From Streptomyces sp. ISL-36 (GTDB lineage Bacteria; Actinomycetota; Actinomycetes; Streptomycetales; Streptomycetaceae), in NCBI RefSeq assembly GCF_018614205.1, contig NZ_JAGGOS010000109.1, positions 1 to 53,951 of the forward strand: 53,951 nucleotides of DNA, read 5' to 3'. Shown here one piece after another: positions 16,432-23,719 of the stretch. Positions within the stretch are counted from its first letter, which is position 1. Each line of letters opens with the position of its first letter. The translations under genes were made by a program, and so were the position numbers. The notes under the pieces were generated by a model that was not told the origin of the DNA, did no database searches, and worked only from the letters and a program-made list of their open reading frames with translations.

Positions 16432-16478
16432 CAGTCGAGTCCGTGACGACAGCCGAATCGCAGAGAAGCACGCCATGA
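16428..16478 (+). CDS. Possible 16-codon leader ORF overlapping the phosphatase start
   Basis: GTG at 16428 with GAGGAAG eight bases upstream opens a 16-residue frame (VTVESVTTAESQRSTP). Its TGA overlaps the ATG of the phosphatase at 16475 (ATGA). Because the phosphatase has only a weak ribosome site of its own, translation may depend on this leader. Confidence 0.35.
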   Translation: MTVESVTTAESQRSTP

Positions 16479-19252
16479 CCGGACGTCTCGGCCGGCCCAA
16501 GGGGCTGGGGCTGCGCAGCGTCGCCGGTCAGGTGTTCGCGCTGCAGGCGATCATCGTGGTGCTGCTGGTGTCCGTGGGGGCGCTTGCCCTGATCCTGCAG
16601 ACCCGTTTCGACAGCGAGCGCGAGGCGCGTCAGCGCTCGCTCGCCGCCGCCGAGGCCTTCGCCCACGCGCCGGGTCTCGTGGACGCCCTGAAGACCCCCG
16701 ACCCCACCGCCGTACTGCAGCAGCGGGCGGAGGCCGCGCGACAGGCCTCGGGGCTCGACTTCCTCGCTGTGATGACCCCCGACGGGATCCGCTACACCGA
16801 CCCCCGGCCGGAGCTGATCGGGCAGCGCGCCACCGGCGACATCGCACGGGCCAGGGCCGGCGAGTCCTTCACCGAGATCTTCACCGGTGAGCCGACGGAC
16901 GCGGTCCGGGCGATCGTCCCGGTACGGACCGACGACGGCGACATCGTCGGTCTCGTCGGTACCGGTATCGAGATCGAGAACGTCGGCAATGTGGTCGAGG
17001 GTCAGCTGCCGTTGCTGTTGGGCACCGCGGCGGGCGCCCTGCTGCTGGCGGTGGGCGGAGCGGCGCTGGTGAGCCGGCGGCTGCGCCGGCAGACCCACGG
17101 CCTGGGCCCGCTGGAGATGACCCGGATCAACGAGCACCACGAGGCGGTCCTGCACGCGGTACGCGAGGGTGTGCTCATCATCGACGCGGACCGCCGGCTG
17201 CTGCTCGCCAACGACGAGGCCCGGCGCCTGCTCGACCTCTCCCCCGACGCCGAACAGCGGCACGTCACCGAGCTGGGGCTCGACCCCGGCACCGCGGCGC
17301 TGCTCGCCTCCGGACGGGTCGCGACGGACGAGGTGCATCTGGCGGGCGACCGGCTGCTCGCCGTCAACGTACGCCCCACGGAGCCGTACCGGGGCCGGCC
17401 CACCGGGACCGTGATGACGCTGCGGGACACGACCGAGCTCGCCACGCTCACCGGCCGGGCGGCGGTCGCCAGGGGCCGGCTGCAGCTGCTGTACGAAGCG
17501 GGGGTACGGATCGGAACCACCCTGGACATCGTGCGCACCGCCGAGGAGCTGACGGAGGTCGCCGTACCGCGCTTCGCCGACTTCGTGACCGTGGAGCTGC
17601 TCGAACCGGTGCTGCGGGGCGAGGAGCCGTCGGGCGCGTACACCGAGATGCGCCGTACGGCGCTGACCGGGACCCGCGAGGACCATCCGCTGCAGCCGGT
17701 CGGCGACGCGATCCGGTGCGTGGTGCCGACCACGCCGATGGCCCAGGCGCTCGACAGCGGTCACGCGGTGCGGGAGGTGGACCTGCACACGGCCGAGGGC
17801 TGGCGGGCCCAGGATCCCGAGGGCGCCACGGCCGCCCTGGAGTACGGGTTCCACTCGCTCGTGTCCGTCCCGCTGCTCGCCCGGGGGGTCGTGCTGGGCA
17901 TGGCCAATTTCTGGCGGGCCGACACCCCCGAGCCCTTCGGGGAGGAGGACCTCTCCTTCGCCGAGGAGCTGACCGCGCGGGCGGCCGTCTCCATCGACAA
18001 CGCCCGCCGGTTCACCCGCGAGCACACCATGGCGGTGACGCTCCAGCGCAGCCTGCTCCCCCGGGCCCTGCCGGAGCTGTCCGCCGTCGACGTCGCCTTC
18101 CGCTACCTGCCCGCGAAGGCGGGTGTGGGCGGCGACTGGTTCGACGTCATCCCGCTGCCGGGGGCCCGGGTGGCGCTGGTGGTCGGCGATGTCGTCGGGC
18201 ACGGGCTGCACGCCGCCGCCACCATGGGCCGGCTGCGCACGGCGGTACACAACTTCTCCACCCTCGACCTGCCCCCGGACGAGCTCCTGGGCCATCTCGA
18301 CGAGCTCATCGACCGGATCGACCGGATCGACCGGCCCGAGGCGGATGACGGGGACGACGAGAGCGAGGCCGACGCGATCGAGGGCGAGGGCGCCCAGCCA
18401 CGCGACCGCATGACCGGCGCGACCTGCCTTTACGTCATCTACGACCCGGCGGACGGCCGCTGTGTCCTCGCCCGCGCCGGGCACCCCGGGCCGGCGCTCG
18501 TGCACCCCGACGGCCGGGTCGAGTTCCCCGAGTTGCCCGCCGGCCTCCCCCTGGGCGTCGGCGGGATGCCTTTCGAGGCGACCGAGCTGCGTCTGGCGGA
18601 GGGCAGTCGGCTGGTGCTGTTCACGGACGGTCTCGTGGAGGACCGCGACCGGGAGTTCGACAGCGGCCTCGTCCTGCTCGGCGATGCGCTGGCCCGGCCC
18701 GGGCGCAGCCCGGAGGAGGCCTGCGCGGACGTCCTGACGGCGCTGCTCGTCCCCGCGCCGGACGACGACATCGCCCTGCTCATCGCCGACACCCGGCGTC
18801 TGGAGCCGGAGCGGATCGCGCAGTGGGACGTACCCGCCGACCCGTCCGCCGTCTCCCGGTTGCGCAACGCGGGCGCCGCGCAGCTGTCGGAGTGGAAGCT
18901 GGACGACATCGCGTTCACCGCCGAACTTATCCTCAGCGAGCTGATCACCAACGCCATCCGGTACGGCGCCGAGCCGATCCGGGTGCGTCTGCTGCGCGAC
19001 CGCCGTCTCATCTGCGAGATCTCGGACGGCAGCAGCACGGCGCCGCATCTGCGGTACGCGGCGACCACCGACGAGGGCGGCCGAGGGCTGTTCCTCGTCG
19101 CGCAGTTCGCCGAACGCTGGGGGACCCGCTACACCGAGCGCGGCAAGGTCATCTGGGCCGAACTCGCGCTGACCACGGGAGGGAGGCCGGAGGCGGCGGC
19201 CATGGACGGGCTGATGCCGGACCTGGACGCGCTGGAGAACCTGGCCTGGTGA
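16475..19252 (+). CDS. Membrane sensor SpoIIE-family phosphatase with PAS, GAF and kinase-like ATPase domains
   Basis: This 925-residue protein has a first membrane helix (about 25-48), an extracytoplasmic PhoQ/Cache-like sensor (about 50-185), a second helix (about 188-208), PAS (about 220-325) and GAF (about 345-510). A SpoIIE/PP2C phosphatase (about 530-770; GGDWFDVIPL, VGDVVGHGLHAAA, LFTDGLVEDRD, DDDIALLIA hold the metal Asp residues) and a C-terminal anti-sigma-type HATPase (ELITNAIRYG, GGRGLFLV) follow. Such proteins reset anti-sigma antagonists by partner switching, here in response to an outside signal. All metal-binding residues are present. Two micro-ORFs overlap its start. Confidence 0.92.
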   Translation: MTGRLGRPKGLGLRSVAGQVFALQAIIVVLLVSVGALALILQTRFDSEREARQRSLAAAEAFAHAPGLVDALKTPDPTAVLQQRAEAARQASGLDFLAVMTPDGIRYTDPRPELIGQRATGDIARARAGESFTEIFTGEPTDAVRAIVPVRTDDGDIVGLVGTGIEIENVGNVVEGQLPLLLGTAAGALLLAVGGAALVSRRLRRQTHGLGPLEMTRINEHHEAVLHAVREGVLIIDADRRLLLANDEARRLLDLSPDAEQRHVTELGLDPGTAALLASGRVATDEVHLAGDRLLAVNVRPTEPYRGRPTGTVMTLRDTTELATLTGRAAVARGRLQLLYEAGVRIGTTLDIVRTAEELTEVAVPRFADFVTVELLEPVLRGEEPSGAYTEMRRTALTGTREDHPLQPVGDAIRCVVPTTPMAQALDSGHAVREVDLHTAEGWRAQDPEGATAALEYGFHSLVSVPLLARGVVLGMANFWRADTPEPFGEEDLSFAEELTARAAVSIDNARRFTREHTMAVTLQRSLLPRALPELSAVDVAFRYLPAKAGVGGDWFDVIPLPGARVALVVGDVVGHGLHAAATMGRLRTAVHNFSTLDLPPDELLGHLDELIDRIDRIDRPEADDGDDESEADAIEGEGAQPRDRMTGATCLYVIYDPADGRCVLARAGHPGPALVHPDGRVEFPELPAGLPLGVGGMPFEATELRLAEGSRLVLFTDGLVEDRDREFDSGLVLLGDALARPGRSPEEACADVLTALLVPAPDDDIALLIADTRRLEPERIAQWDVPADPSAVSRLRNAGAAQLSEWKLDDIAFTAELILSELITNAIRYGAEPIRVRLLRDRRLICEISDGSSTAPHLRYAATTDEGGRGLFLVAQFAERWGTRYTERGKVIWAELALTTGGRPEAAAMDGLMPDLDALENLAW

Positions 19253-19353
19253 ACCGCGCGGCTCGTCGGCCGACGGTCCGGCCGTCCACGCGGGCCGACG
19301 ACGCCAGGCCATGCATGACGTGCCGAGCATGACGTGCCGACGACGAAGGTCCG

Positions 19354-21414
19354 TCACCTCAGTGACGTACGGGCCAGGAGCACCGCCACGTCGTCGGCCG
19401 GCGCGCAGGGCAGCAGCTGCTGGAGGATGTCGTCGCAGAGCTGGGTCAGCGGCCGTTCGAGGTGGAGCAGCGCCTGGGCGAGCTGGTTCATGCCCTCGTC
19501 GAGGTCCCGGTCCCTCGCCTCGATGAGCCCGTCGGTGTAGAGCACGAGCAGACTCCCCGGCGGCAGCCGCAGCTCCTCGGTGCGGAAGTCCTGGCCGCCG
19601 GTGCCGAGCGGGGTGCCGGGCGAGCCCTCCAGGAAGGTGATGGCGCCGTCGGCCGTCGCCACGGCCGGGGGCGGGTGCCCGGCCCGCGCGATGGCCACGC
19701 GGTCTGACGCCGGGTCGTGGACGGCGTAGACGCAGGTCGCCATCTCGTCCTCGCCCAGGTCGGCGACGACGGCGTCGAGGGAGCGGAGCAGCTGGGCGGG
19801 CGGCACACCGTGCCGGGCGAGGGTCCGTACCGCCGTACGGAGCTGGCCCATGACGGCCGCGGCGTGGATGCCGTGGCCCATGACGTCGCCGATGACGAGC
19901 CCGGTGCGGCCGTCGGGCAGGGCGATGACGTCGAACCAGTCGCCGCCGACGTCGTGGTCGCTCGCGGGGAGGTAGCGGCCGGTGAGTTCGAGACCGGCGA
20001 CCTTGGGCAGGGCGCTGTTGGTCAGACTGCGCTGGAGGGTCAGCGCGGCCTCGCGCTGGGTGGTGTAGAGGCGGGCGTTGTCGATGTTCAGGGCGGCGCG
20101 CGCCACCAGTTCGTCGACGAGGACGCTGTCCTGCTCGTCGAACGGCTCGCGGTCGCGGACGCGGGTGACGGCGACGGCGCCGAGCACCTTGCCGCGGGCG
20201 ACGAGCGGGACGAGGCGCGCCGAGCCGATGCTGGAGGCGAGATAGGTCCGCAGCGCGCCGGCCCGGGGATCGGGGAAGAGGGCCGGGATGTCGACCTGGT
20301 AGAGGTTCATCGGCCGGCCTTCGGTGATGACCTGCTCGTACACCGTGCCGAGCGGGATCTGGAAGGTCTGTCCCGCGGCGAGCAGCGCGGTGGGCGCGGA
20401 CGGGTCGGGGAAGACGGCCGCCAGCCGGCGCAGCAGGCCCTGGGTGGAGGCACCCGCCTCGTCGGGTTCGAGGACGGCTTCGAGCATCTGCACGTCGGCC
20501 GAGTCGGCGAGCTGCGGCACGAGGACCTGGACGACCTCCTCGGCGGTCTGCGCCAGGTCGAGGGTGGTGCCGATGCGGGTGCTCGCCTCGGCGAGCAGGG
20601 CCAGGCGGCGGCGGGCCCGTTCGGCCTCGACCAGCGCCCGCTGGCCTTCGGTGATGTCGATGAGGGAGGCGATCAGACCGAGTCGGCGGCCGGATCCGTC
20701 GAGCAGGGGGGCGTAGGAGCAGGACCAGGTCCGGTCGTGGTCGGGGTCGGCCGGGGTGCGGCCGGTGCGGCGCACGTCGACGACGGCCTCGCCACGCTCC
20801 AGGACCTGCCGCATGGTGGCCTCCAGCGCCACGGCGTTGACGCCGGGGACGACCTCGGTGAGCCGCTTGCCGAGGTGTTCCTCGGCCGAGACGCCGTTCA
20901 TCCGGGCCAGTGCGTCGTTGACGCGGAGGAACCTGAGGTCGGGGCCGAGGGTGCCGAGACCGATGGGTGACTGGGTGAAGAGGCTCTGCAGGGCGGCGAG
21001 CGAGTCCCGCATGCGCAGGACCTCGGAGGTCTCCACGGCGATGAGCATGGCGCCGGGCCGGCCCTGCGGGTCGGCGTCGGGGACGATCCACATCTCCATC
21101 GTCACGTCGTGGCCGTCGCGGTGCCGTACGGGGAGGGTCCCGACGACGGTCTCGCCCGACTGGACGCGCCGCGTCAGCTGATCGGCGAGCTCCCGGTTGC
21201 CCTCCGGGGCGAGAATGGGGGTGGCGAGGCGGCCGAGCAGGTCCTCGGGGCGGTAGCCGAGCAGGTCCTGGGCGGCGAGCGACCACTCGACGACCCGCCC
21301 GTCGGCGTCCTCCCGCCACAGGGCGATCGGCAGCAGTTCGCGCAGTACACCCGCGTAGCCGACGGCGGCCGGCGGTCGCTCCGGCGTCTCGCTCGGCGAC
21401 TGAAAAGTGTCCAA
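19354..21414 (-). CDS. Soluble SpoIIE-family phosphatase with PAS-PAS-GAF sensor
   Basis: The 686-residue cytoplasmic protein has two PAS domains (about 20-135 and 145-260), a GAF domain (about 285-450) and a C-terminal SpoIIE/PP2C phosphatase (GGDWFDVIALPDG, IGDVMGHGIHAAAVMGQLR, LYTDGLIEARD, DDVAVLLAR). Unlike its convergent neighbour it lacks the HATPase domain and membrane helices. The first in-frame start is TTG at 21414, with only a weak ribosome site; I see no better ATG or GTG before the first PAS domain. It faces the other phosphatase tail to tail with 101 bases between. Confidence 0.9.
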   Translation of the reverse strand: MDTFQSPSETPERPPAAVGYAGVLRELLPIALWREDADGRVVEWSLAAQDLLGYRPEDLLGRLATPILAPEGNRELADQLTRRVQSGETVVGTLPVRHRDGHDVTMEMWIVPDADPQGRPGAMLIAVETSEVLRMRDSLAALQSLFTQSPIGLGTLGPDLRFLRVNDALARMNGVSAEEHLGKRLTEVVPGVNAVALEATMRQVLERGEAVVDVRRTGRTPADPDHDRTWSCSYAPLLDGSGRRLGLIASLIDITEGQRALVEAERARRRLALLAEASTRIGTTLDLAQTAEEVVQVLVPQLADSADVQMLEAVLEPDEAGASTQGLLRRLAAVFPDPSAPTALLAAGQTFQIPLGTVYEQVITEGRPMNLYQVDIPALFPDPRAGALRTYLASSIGSARLVPLVARGKVLGAVAVTRVRDREPFDEQDSVLVDELVARAALNIDNARLYTTQREAALTLQRSLTNSALPKVAGLELTGRYLPASDHDVGGDWFDVIALPDGRTGLVIGDVMGHGIHAAAVMGQLRTAVRTLARHGVPPAQLLRSLDAVVADLGEDEMATCVYAVHDPASDRVAIARAGHPPPAVATADGAITFLEGSPGTPLGTGGQDFRTEELRLPPGSLLVLYTDGLIEARDRDLDEGMNQLAQALLHLERPLTQLCDDILQQLLPCAPADDVAVLLARTSLR

Positions 21415-21559
21415 CGCATCGACCTAACCCCGGGGGGTGCCTTTCCTACCCAATCACCCTAGCCGAGGGGCCGATGCCGGGCTCAGCGTGCACGGCCGTT
21501 CGGTTCCGGGTGCCCCCGTGGGCGGCCCACGCTCCGTCGGCGGCCCCGGCCACCGCACG

Positions 21560-21690
21560 CGCGCGGCGAAGGCGCGCGGCGAAGGCCTGTTACGCCGGCT
21601 CGTCGAAGAGCACGAACCGCACCTCCCCCACCGCCGTCGTCGCCGTCGCCCGTACGGTCTCGTGGGCGATCGGCGGCGGTGAGTCCTGCG
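21560..21690 (-). pseudogene. Macro-domain protein remnant (C-terminus only)
   Basis: Minus-strand translation gives IAHETVRATATTAVGEVRF, then VLFDEPA, a TAA stop at 21590-21592, and in the same frame QAFAARL. This matches the C-terminus of the intact macro-domain protein at 25748-26272 (IAVEAVREAETDVEEIRF, VLFDEAAYQAFAEQV). The TAA stands where that protein has TAT/TAC (Tyr), so one base change created the stop. Upstream of the first residues the frame is lost and the rest of the domain (about 130 residues) is missing. Confidence 0.65.
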
Positions 21691-21836
21691 CGCGCCATGG
21701 GGCAACAGCAACAGCAACAACGGTGGACCCGGAGTCGACAAGTGCACCAACGCCAGCTCGGGCCCGGGCTGTCGCCGAGGAACCGTTCCCGACGCGCACG
21801 GCCCCGAATAGCCCCCACCGGACTCCATCCGCACCC

Positions 21837-21868
21837 GGTGGCCCGGCTGATCTCTCAGCCGGGCCACC
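21837..21868 (-). terminator. Perfect 14-bp hairpin downstream of the sigma operon
   Basis: GGTGGCCCGGCTGA (21837-21850) and TCAGCCGGGCCACC (21855-21868) pair perfectly around TCTC. It lies about 120 bases past the stop of the SRPBCC gene, the last of the minus-strand operon. There is no T tract on either strand, so direction is inferred from context. Confidence 0.65.
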
Positions 21869-21986
21869 GCCCTGTCCACCGGACGCGGCCACAGCCGAGT
21901 TCGGGCCCAGGCCATGCCGGAGCGGAGCGGGGGCCCGGTCGTGCCCGGCAAGCCAGGGACGCAGGGCCGCCGTCGGCCCCCATGCC

Positions 21987-22430
21987 CTACCCGACGCGTT
22001 CCGCCAGGCGCTCCATCGCCACTTCCAGTTCCCGGCGCGCACCGGGAAGGAGCGCGAGGCGTCCCGGAACGCGTACACCCCCCGTGAGCGCCACGCGCGT
22101 ACCGCCGCCGGCCTCCTCCGTCGCGGCCATCCCGATGATCAGAAACCGGCTCTGGAGCCAGCACCAGCCGGGCCGCAGCACCCCACGGAGATGGGCCCGC
22201 AGGCCGTAGCGGCTGCGGGCGAGGGCTTCGACCCGGTCGCCTTCGACGCGGACGACGCGGACGGACCGCATGTCGGGCTGGAACGACCCGAAACCGCCCT
22301 CCAAGTCCCCCATCACCGCCCACACGTCGTCCAGGGACGCCGGCAGCACCCGCTCGACGATCCGCGCGCCGTGGACGCCGGCGCCCATGACCCGCAGCCG
22401 CCCCACGTTGTCGATCGTCTGCCCCGTCAT
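21987..22430 (-). CDS. SRPBCC-family (START/Bet v 1 fold) protein
   Basis: The 147-residue protein begins a typical SRPBCC fold at about residue 18 (VHGARIVERVLPASLDDVWAVMGDLEGGFGSF) and ends in the long C-terminal helix RRELEVAMERLAERVG. It would bind a small hydrophobic ligand in its cavity. The ATG at 22430 overlaps the sigma-factor TGA as ATGA, which I prefer over GTG at 22439. Position in the operon suggests that its ligand or activity is tied to the sigma response; the function is otherwise unknown. Confidence 0.78.
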   Translation of the reverse strand: MTGQTIDNVGRLRVMGAGVHGARIVERVLPASLDDVWAVMGDLEGGFGSFQPDMRSVRVVRVEGDRVEALARSRYGLRAHLRGVLRPGWCWLQSRFLIIGMAATEEAGGGTRVALTGGVRVPGRLALLPGARRELEVAMERLAERVG

Positions 22431-22930
22431 GCGGACCACGCCTTTCGGAAACTCTGCCGGGCCCGGTGCAGCCGGGACTTCGCGGTACCGGGGGCGACCC
22501 CGAGCACGGCCGCCGCCGACTCCTCGTCGAGGCCTTCGACGTCCCGCAGCACGAGGACGGCCCGGTGGTGCGGGGACAGCCGGGACAGCACGTCCCCGAT
22601 GTCGGCGGCCAGTTGCGGATCGCCCCGCTCCGGTACGTCGGCCAGCTCGGCCGGCCGGTCCCGGGCCGCGCGCCGGGCGACCCGTACCGCCTCGTGCACG
22701 GCGATCCTGCGCACCCAGCCGTACAGCGCGTCCGGCTCGCGCAGGGACTTCAGCGAAGTGAAGACGGCGACCAGTGCCTCCTGGGTGGCGTCCGGGCCGT
22801 CGTCGAGGGCGATGGGGCGGCAGATACGGGAGATGTACGGGGTGAGGTGATCGAGCAGGTCGTGCAGCGCGAGTGTGTCCCCGCGCCGGGCGGCCCGGAC
22901 GAGAGAGACGCCCCGGTCAACGGGCGGCAC
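22427..22930 (-). CDS. ECF-type RNA polymerase sigma factor
   Basis: The 167-residue protein has sigma region 2 (about 12-80, DGPDATQEALVAVFTSLKSL and YGWVRRIAVHEAVRVARR) and region 4 (about 105-160, LSRLSPHHRAVLVLRDVEGLDEESAAAVLGV, GTAKSRLHRAR). No anti-sigma gene with a zinc motif is adjacent; the upstream gene encodes a four-helix membrane protein that could take that role. The start overlaps the DUF3995 stop by 14 bases and its stop overlaps the SRPBCC start. Confidence 0.9.
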   Translation of the reverse strand: MPPVDRGVSLVRAARRGDTLALHDLLDHLTPYISRICRPIALDDGPDATQEALVAVFTSLKSLREPDALYGWVRRIAVHEAVRVARRAARDRPAELADVPERGDPQLAADIGDVLSRLSPHHRAVLVLRDVEGLDEESAAAVLGVAPGTAKSRLHRARQSFRKAWSA

Positions 22931-23354
22931 GGACGGCCGCCCATCCGAAGCCGAAGCACAGCGGCGTGTAGAGCAGCGCGTTCAGCCACGGGAAGACGTC
23001 CCCGGCCCCGTCCTTGCCGACGACCACCCACACCACCCCGATGACGCCCCGCAGCAGCATCCCGGCGGCGACGGCCGCCGTGACCAGCCGCGGAACCTTC
23101 CCGCCCCGCCCGCGCGCCCGCGCGAGGACGGCGGCGGCAGCGCCGCCCTCGAGGGCGGCGAGCGGCAGTACGACGACGGGCCCGAAGGACACGACACTGC
23201 CGAGCACGGCGAGCGAGAGCCCCCGCTCGTCGGCGGCAGGCCAGGCGGCGCCGGTGGCCCAGTAGAGATGAACCAGCGCGAGCAGCGCGAGCAGCGCGGC
23301 GACGGCGTATCCCGCGGCGGTCCGTCGCCGTCCCTCGACATCCATGACGATCAT
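22917..23354 (-). CDS. DUF3995-family membrane protein
   Basis: The 145-residue protein has four predicted membrane segments (about 12-32, 46-66, 88-108 and 118-138). It carries DUF3995-like features: HLYWATGAAWP after the first helix and GDVFPWLNALLYTPLCFGFG at the end. I start at ATG 23354, which has a perfect GGAGGAGG site; the longer frame to 23375 would begin inside that site. It opens a three-gene operon with the sigma factor and SRPBCC protein. Its ribosome site lies in a 10-bp hairpin. Function is unknown. Confidence 0.8.
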   Translation of the reverse strand: MIVMDVEGRRRTAAGYAVAALLALLALVHLYWATGAAWPAADERGLSLAVLGSVVSFGPVVVLPLAALEGGAAAAVLARARGRGGKVPRLVTAAVAAGMLLRGVIGVVWVVVGKDGAGDVFPWLNALLYTPLCFGFGWAAVRAAR

Positions 23355-23356
23355 GT

Positions 23357-23387
23357 GTCTCCTCCTCCGACACACAAAGGAGGAGAC
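23357..23387 (-). promoter_or_regulatory. Hairpin that buries the operon ribosome-binding site
   Basis: In the minus-strand RNA, the arm from 23387 to 23378 (GTCTCCTCCT) is the exact complement of the arm from 23366 to 23357 (AGGAGGAGAC), with an 11-base loop. The second arm contains most of the ribosome site, and the DUF3995 ATG lies two bases further on. Folding would block initiation. Confidence 0.6.
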
Positions 23388-23521
23388 GGGAGGCCAGAAC
23401 GTTCCCTGTGATCCAGGTCACGAATGCCTGCGGGTCCCGGAAACGCAGACGACCCGCGGGTCTGGTCCGTCCGCTCGAGTTCGGACGGAGCCGGCCGGAC
23501 TTACCGGCGGCCCACGGGTCG

Positions 23522-23599
23522 GGTGACTGCGTTGGTGTTCGGCAGTTGGCCTGCCGAGGTGCACAAGAGTGCGACGGCAGGCCTTAGCCCGCAGTCACC
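23522..23599 (-). promoter_or_regulatory. Nested hairpin in the leader of the DUF3995-sigma operon
   Basis: An outer perfect 10-bp stem (23522-23531 with 23590-23599) encloses a perfect 9-bp stem (23548-23556 with 23575-23583), capped by GCAC/GTGC around a four-base loop. On the minus strand the outer stem overlaps the last codons of a 12-codon ORF, so a translating ribosome would open it. It may be an attenuator, a structured leader or a small RNA end. Confidence 0.55.
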
Positions 23600-23622
23600 T
23601 CGCTGGTCCGGTCAGAAAACAC
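23584..23622 (-). CDS. Possible 12-residue leader peptide with perfect ribosome site
   Basis: GTG at 23622 opens a frame for 12 residues (MFSDRTSEVTAG, GTG read as Met) ending at TAA 23584. Upstream, 23641-23627 reads GAAAGGAGGTGATCC, a 15-base perfect complement of the 16S rRNA 3' end, far stronger than any other ribosome site in the window. No homology is claimed. Confidence 0.4.
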   Translation of the reverse strand: MFSDRTSEVTAG

Positions 23623-23655
23623 TTCCGGATCACCTCCTTTCAAAGCGTGAGTAAC

Positions 23656-23684
23656 ACACTAGGAGGCATAGTCGGGCGGCTCAA
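23656..23684 (-). promoter_or_regulatory. Sigma70/HrdB-like promoter
   Basis: On the minus strand TTGAGC (23684-23679) and TAGTGT (23661-23656) are separated by exactly 17 bases, close to the Streptomyces housekeeping consensus. Transcription would start near 23649, a few bases before the extended ribosome site. The 70 bases around it are AT-rich compared with the rest of the window. Confidence 0.55.
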
Positions 23685-23719
23685 CCTGTTTTTCAGGTCT
23701 CTTGTTTTCGGGAGGAGTT

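Larger units (their letters stand above)
21415..21986. other. Gene-poor 572-base gap
   Basis: No intact gene is visible. The gap holds a decayed macro-domain C-terminus (about 21560-21690), a short CAACAG repeat run near 21713-21730 and a strong hairpin at 21837-21868. The long open frames on both strands are biased GC-rich frames without family motifs. Confidence 0.6.

Noticed and set aside
15686..21319. A 1877-codon minus-strand frame
   Set aside because: It is a shadow across both phosphatase genes and alkA; composition is Arg/Pro-rich and no domain is recognisable.
21679..22209. A 176-codon plus-strand ORF
   Set aside because: It begins in a CAACAG run, is antisense to the SRPBCC gene, and has no domain or ribosome site.
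23627..23641. Plus-strand GGATCACCTCCTTTC as the end of a 16S rRNA gene
   Set aside because: Only 15 bases match; the preceding helix sequence of 16S rRNA is absent and no rRNA lies upstream. A ribosome site on the other strand explains it better.
23685..23700. Rho-independent terminator (ACCTG, five T, CAGGT) on the plus strand
   Set aside because: The stem is only five base pairs, and no plus-strand gene ends here.
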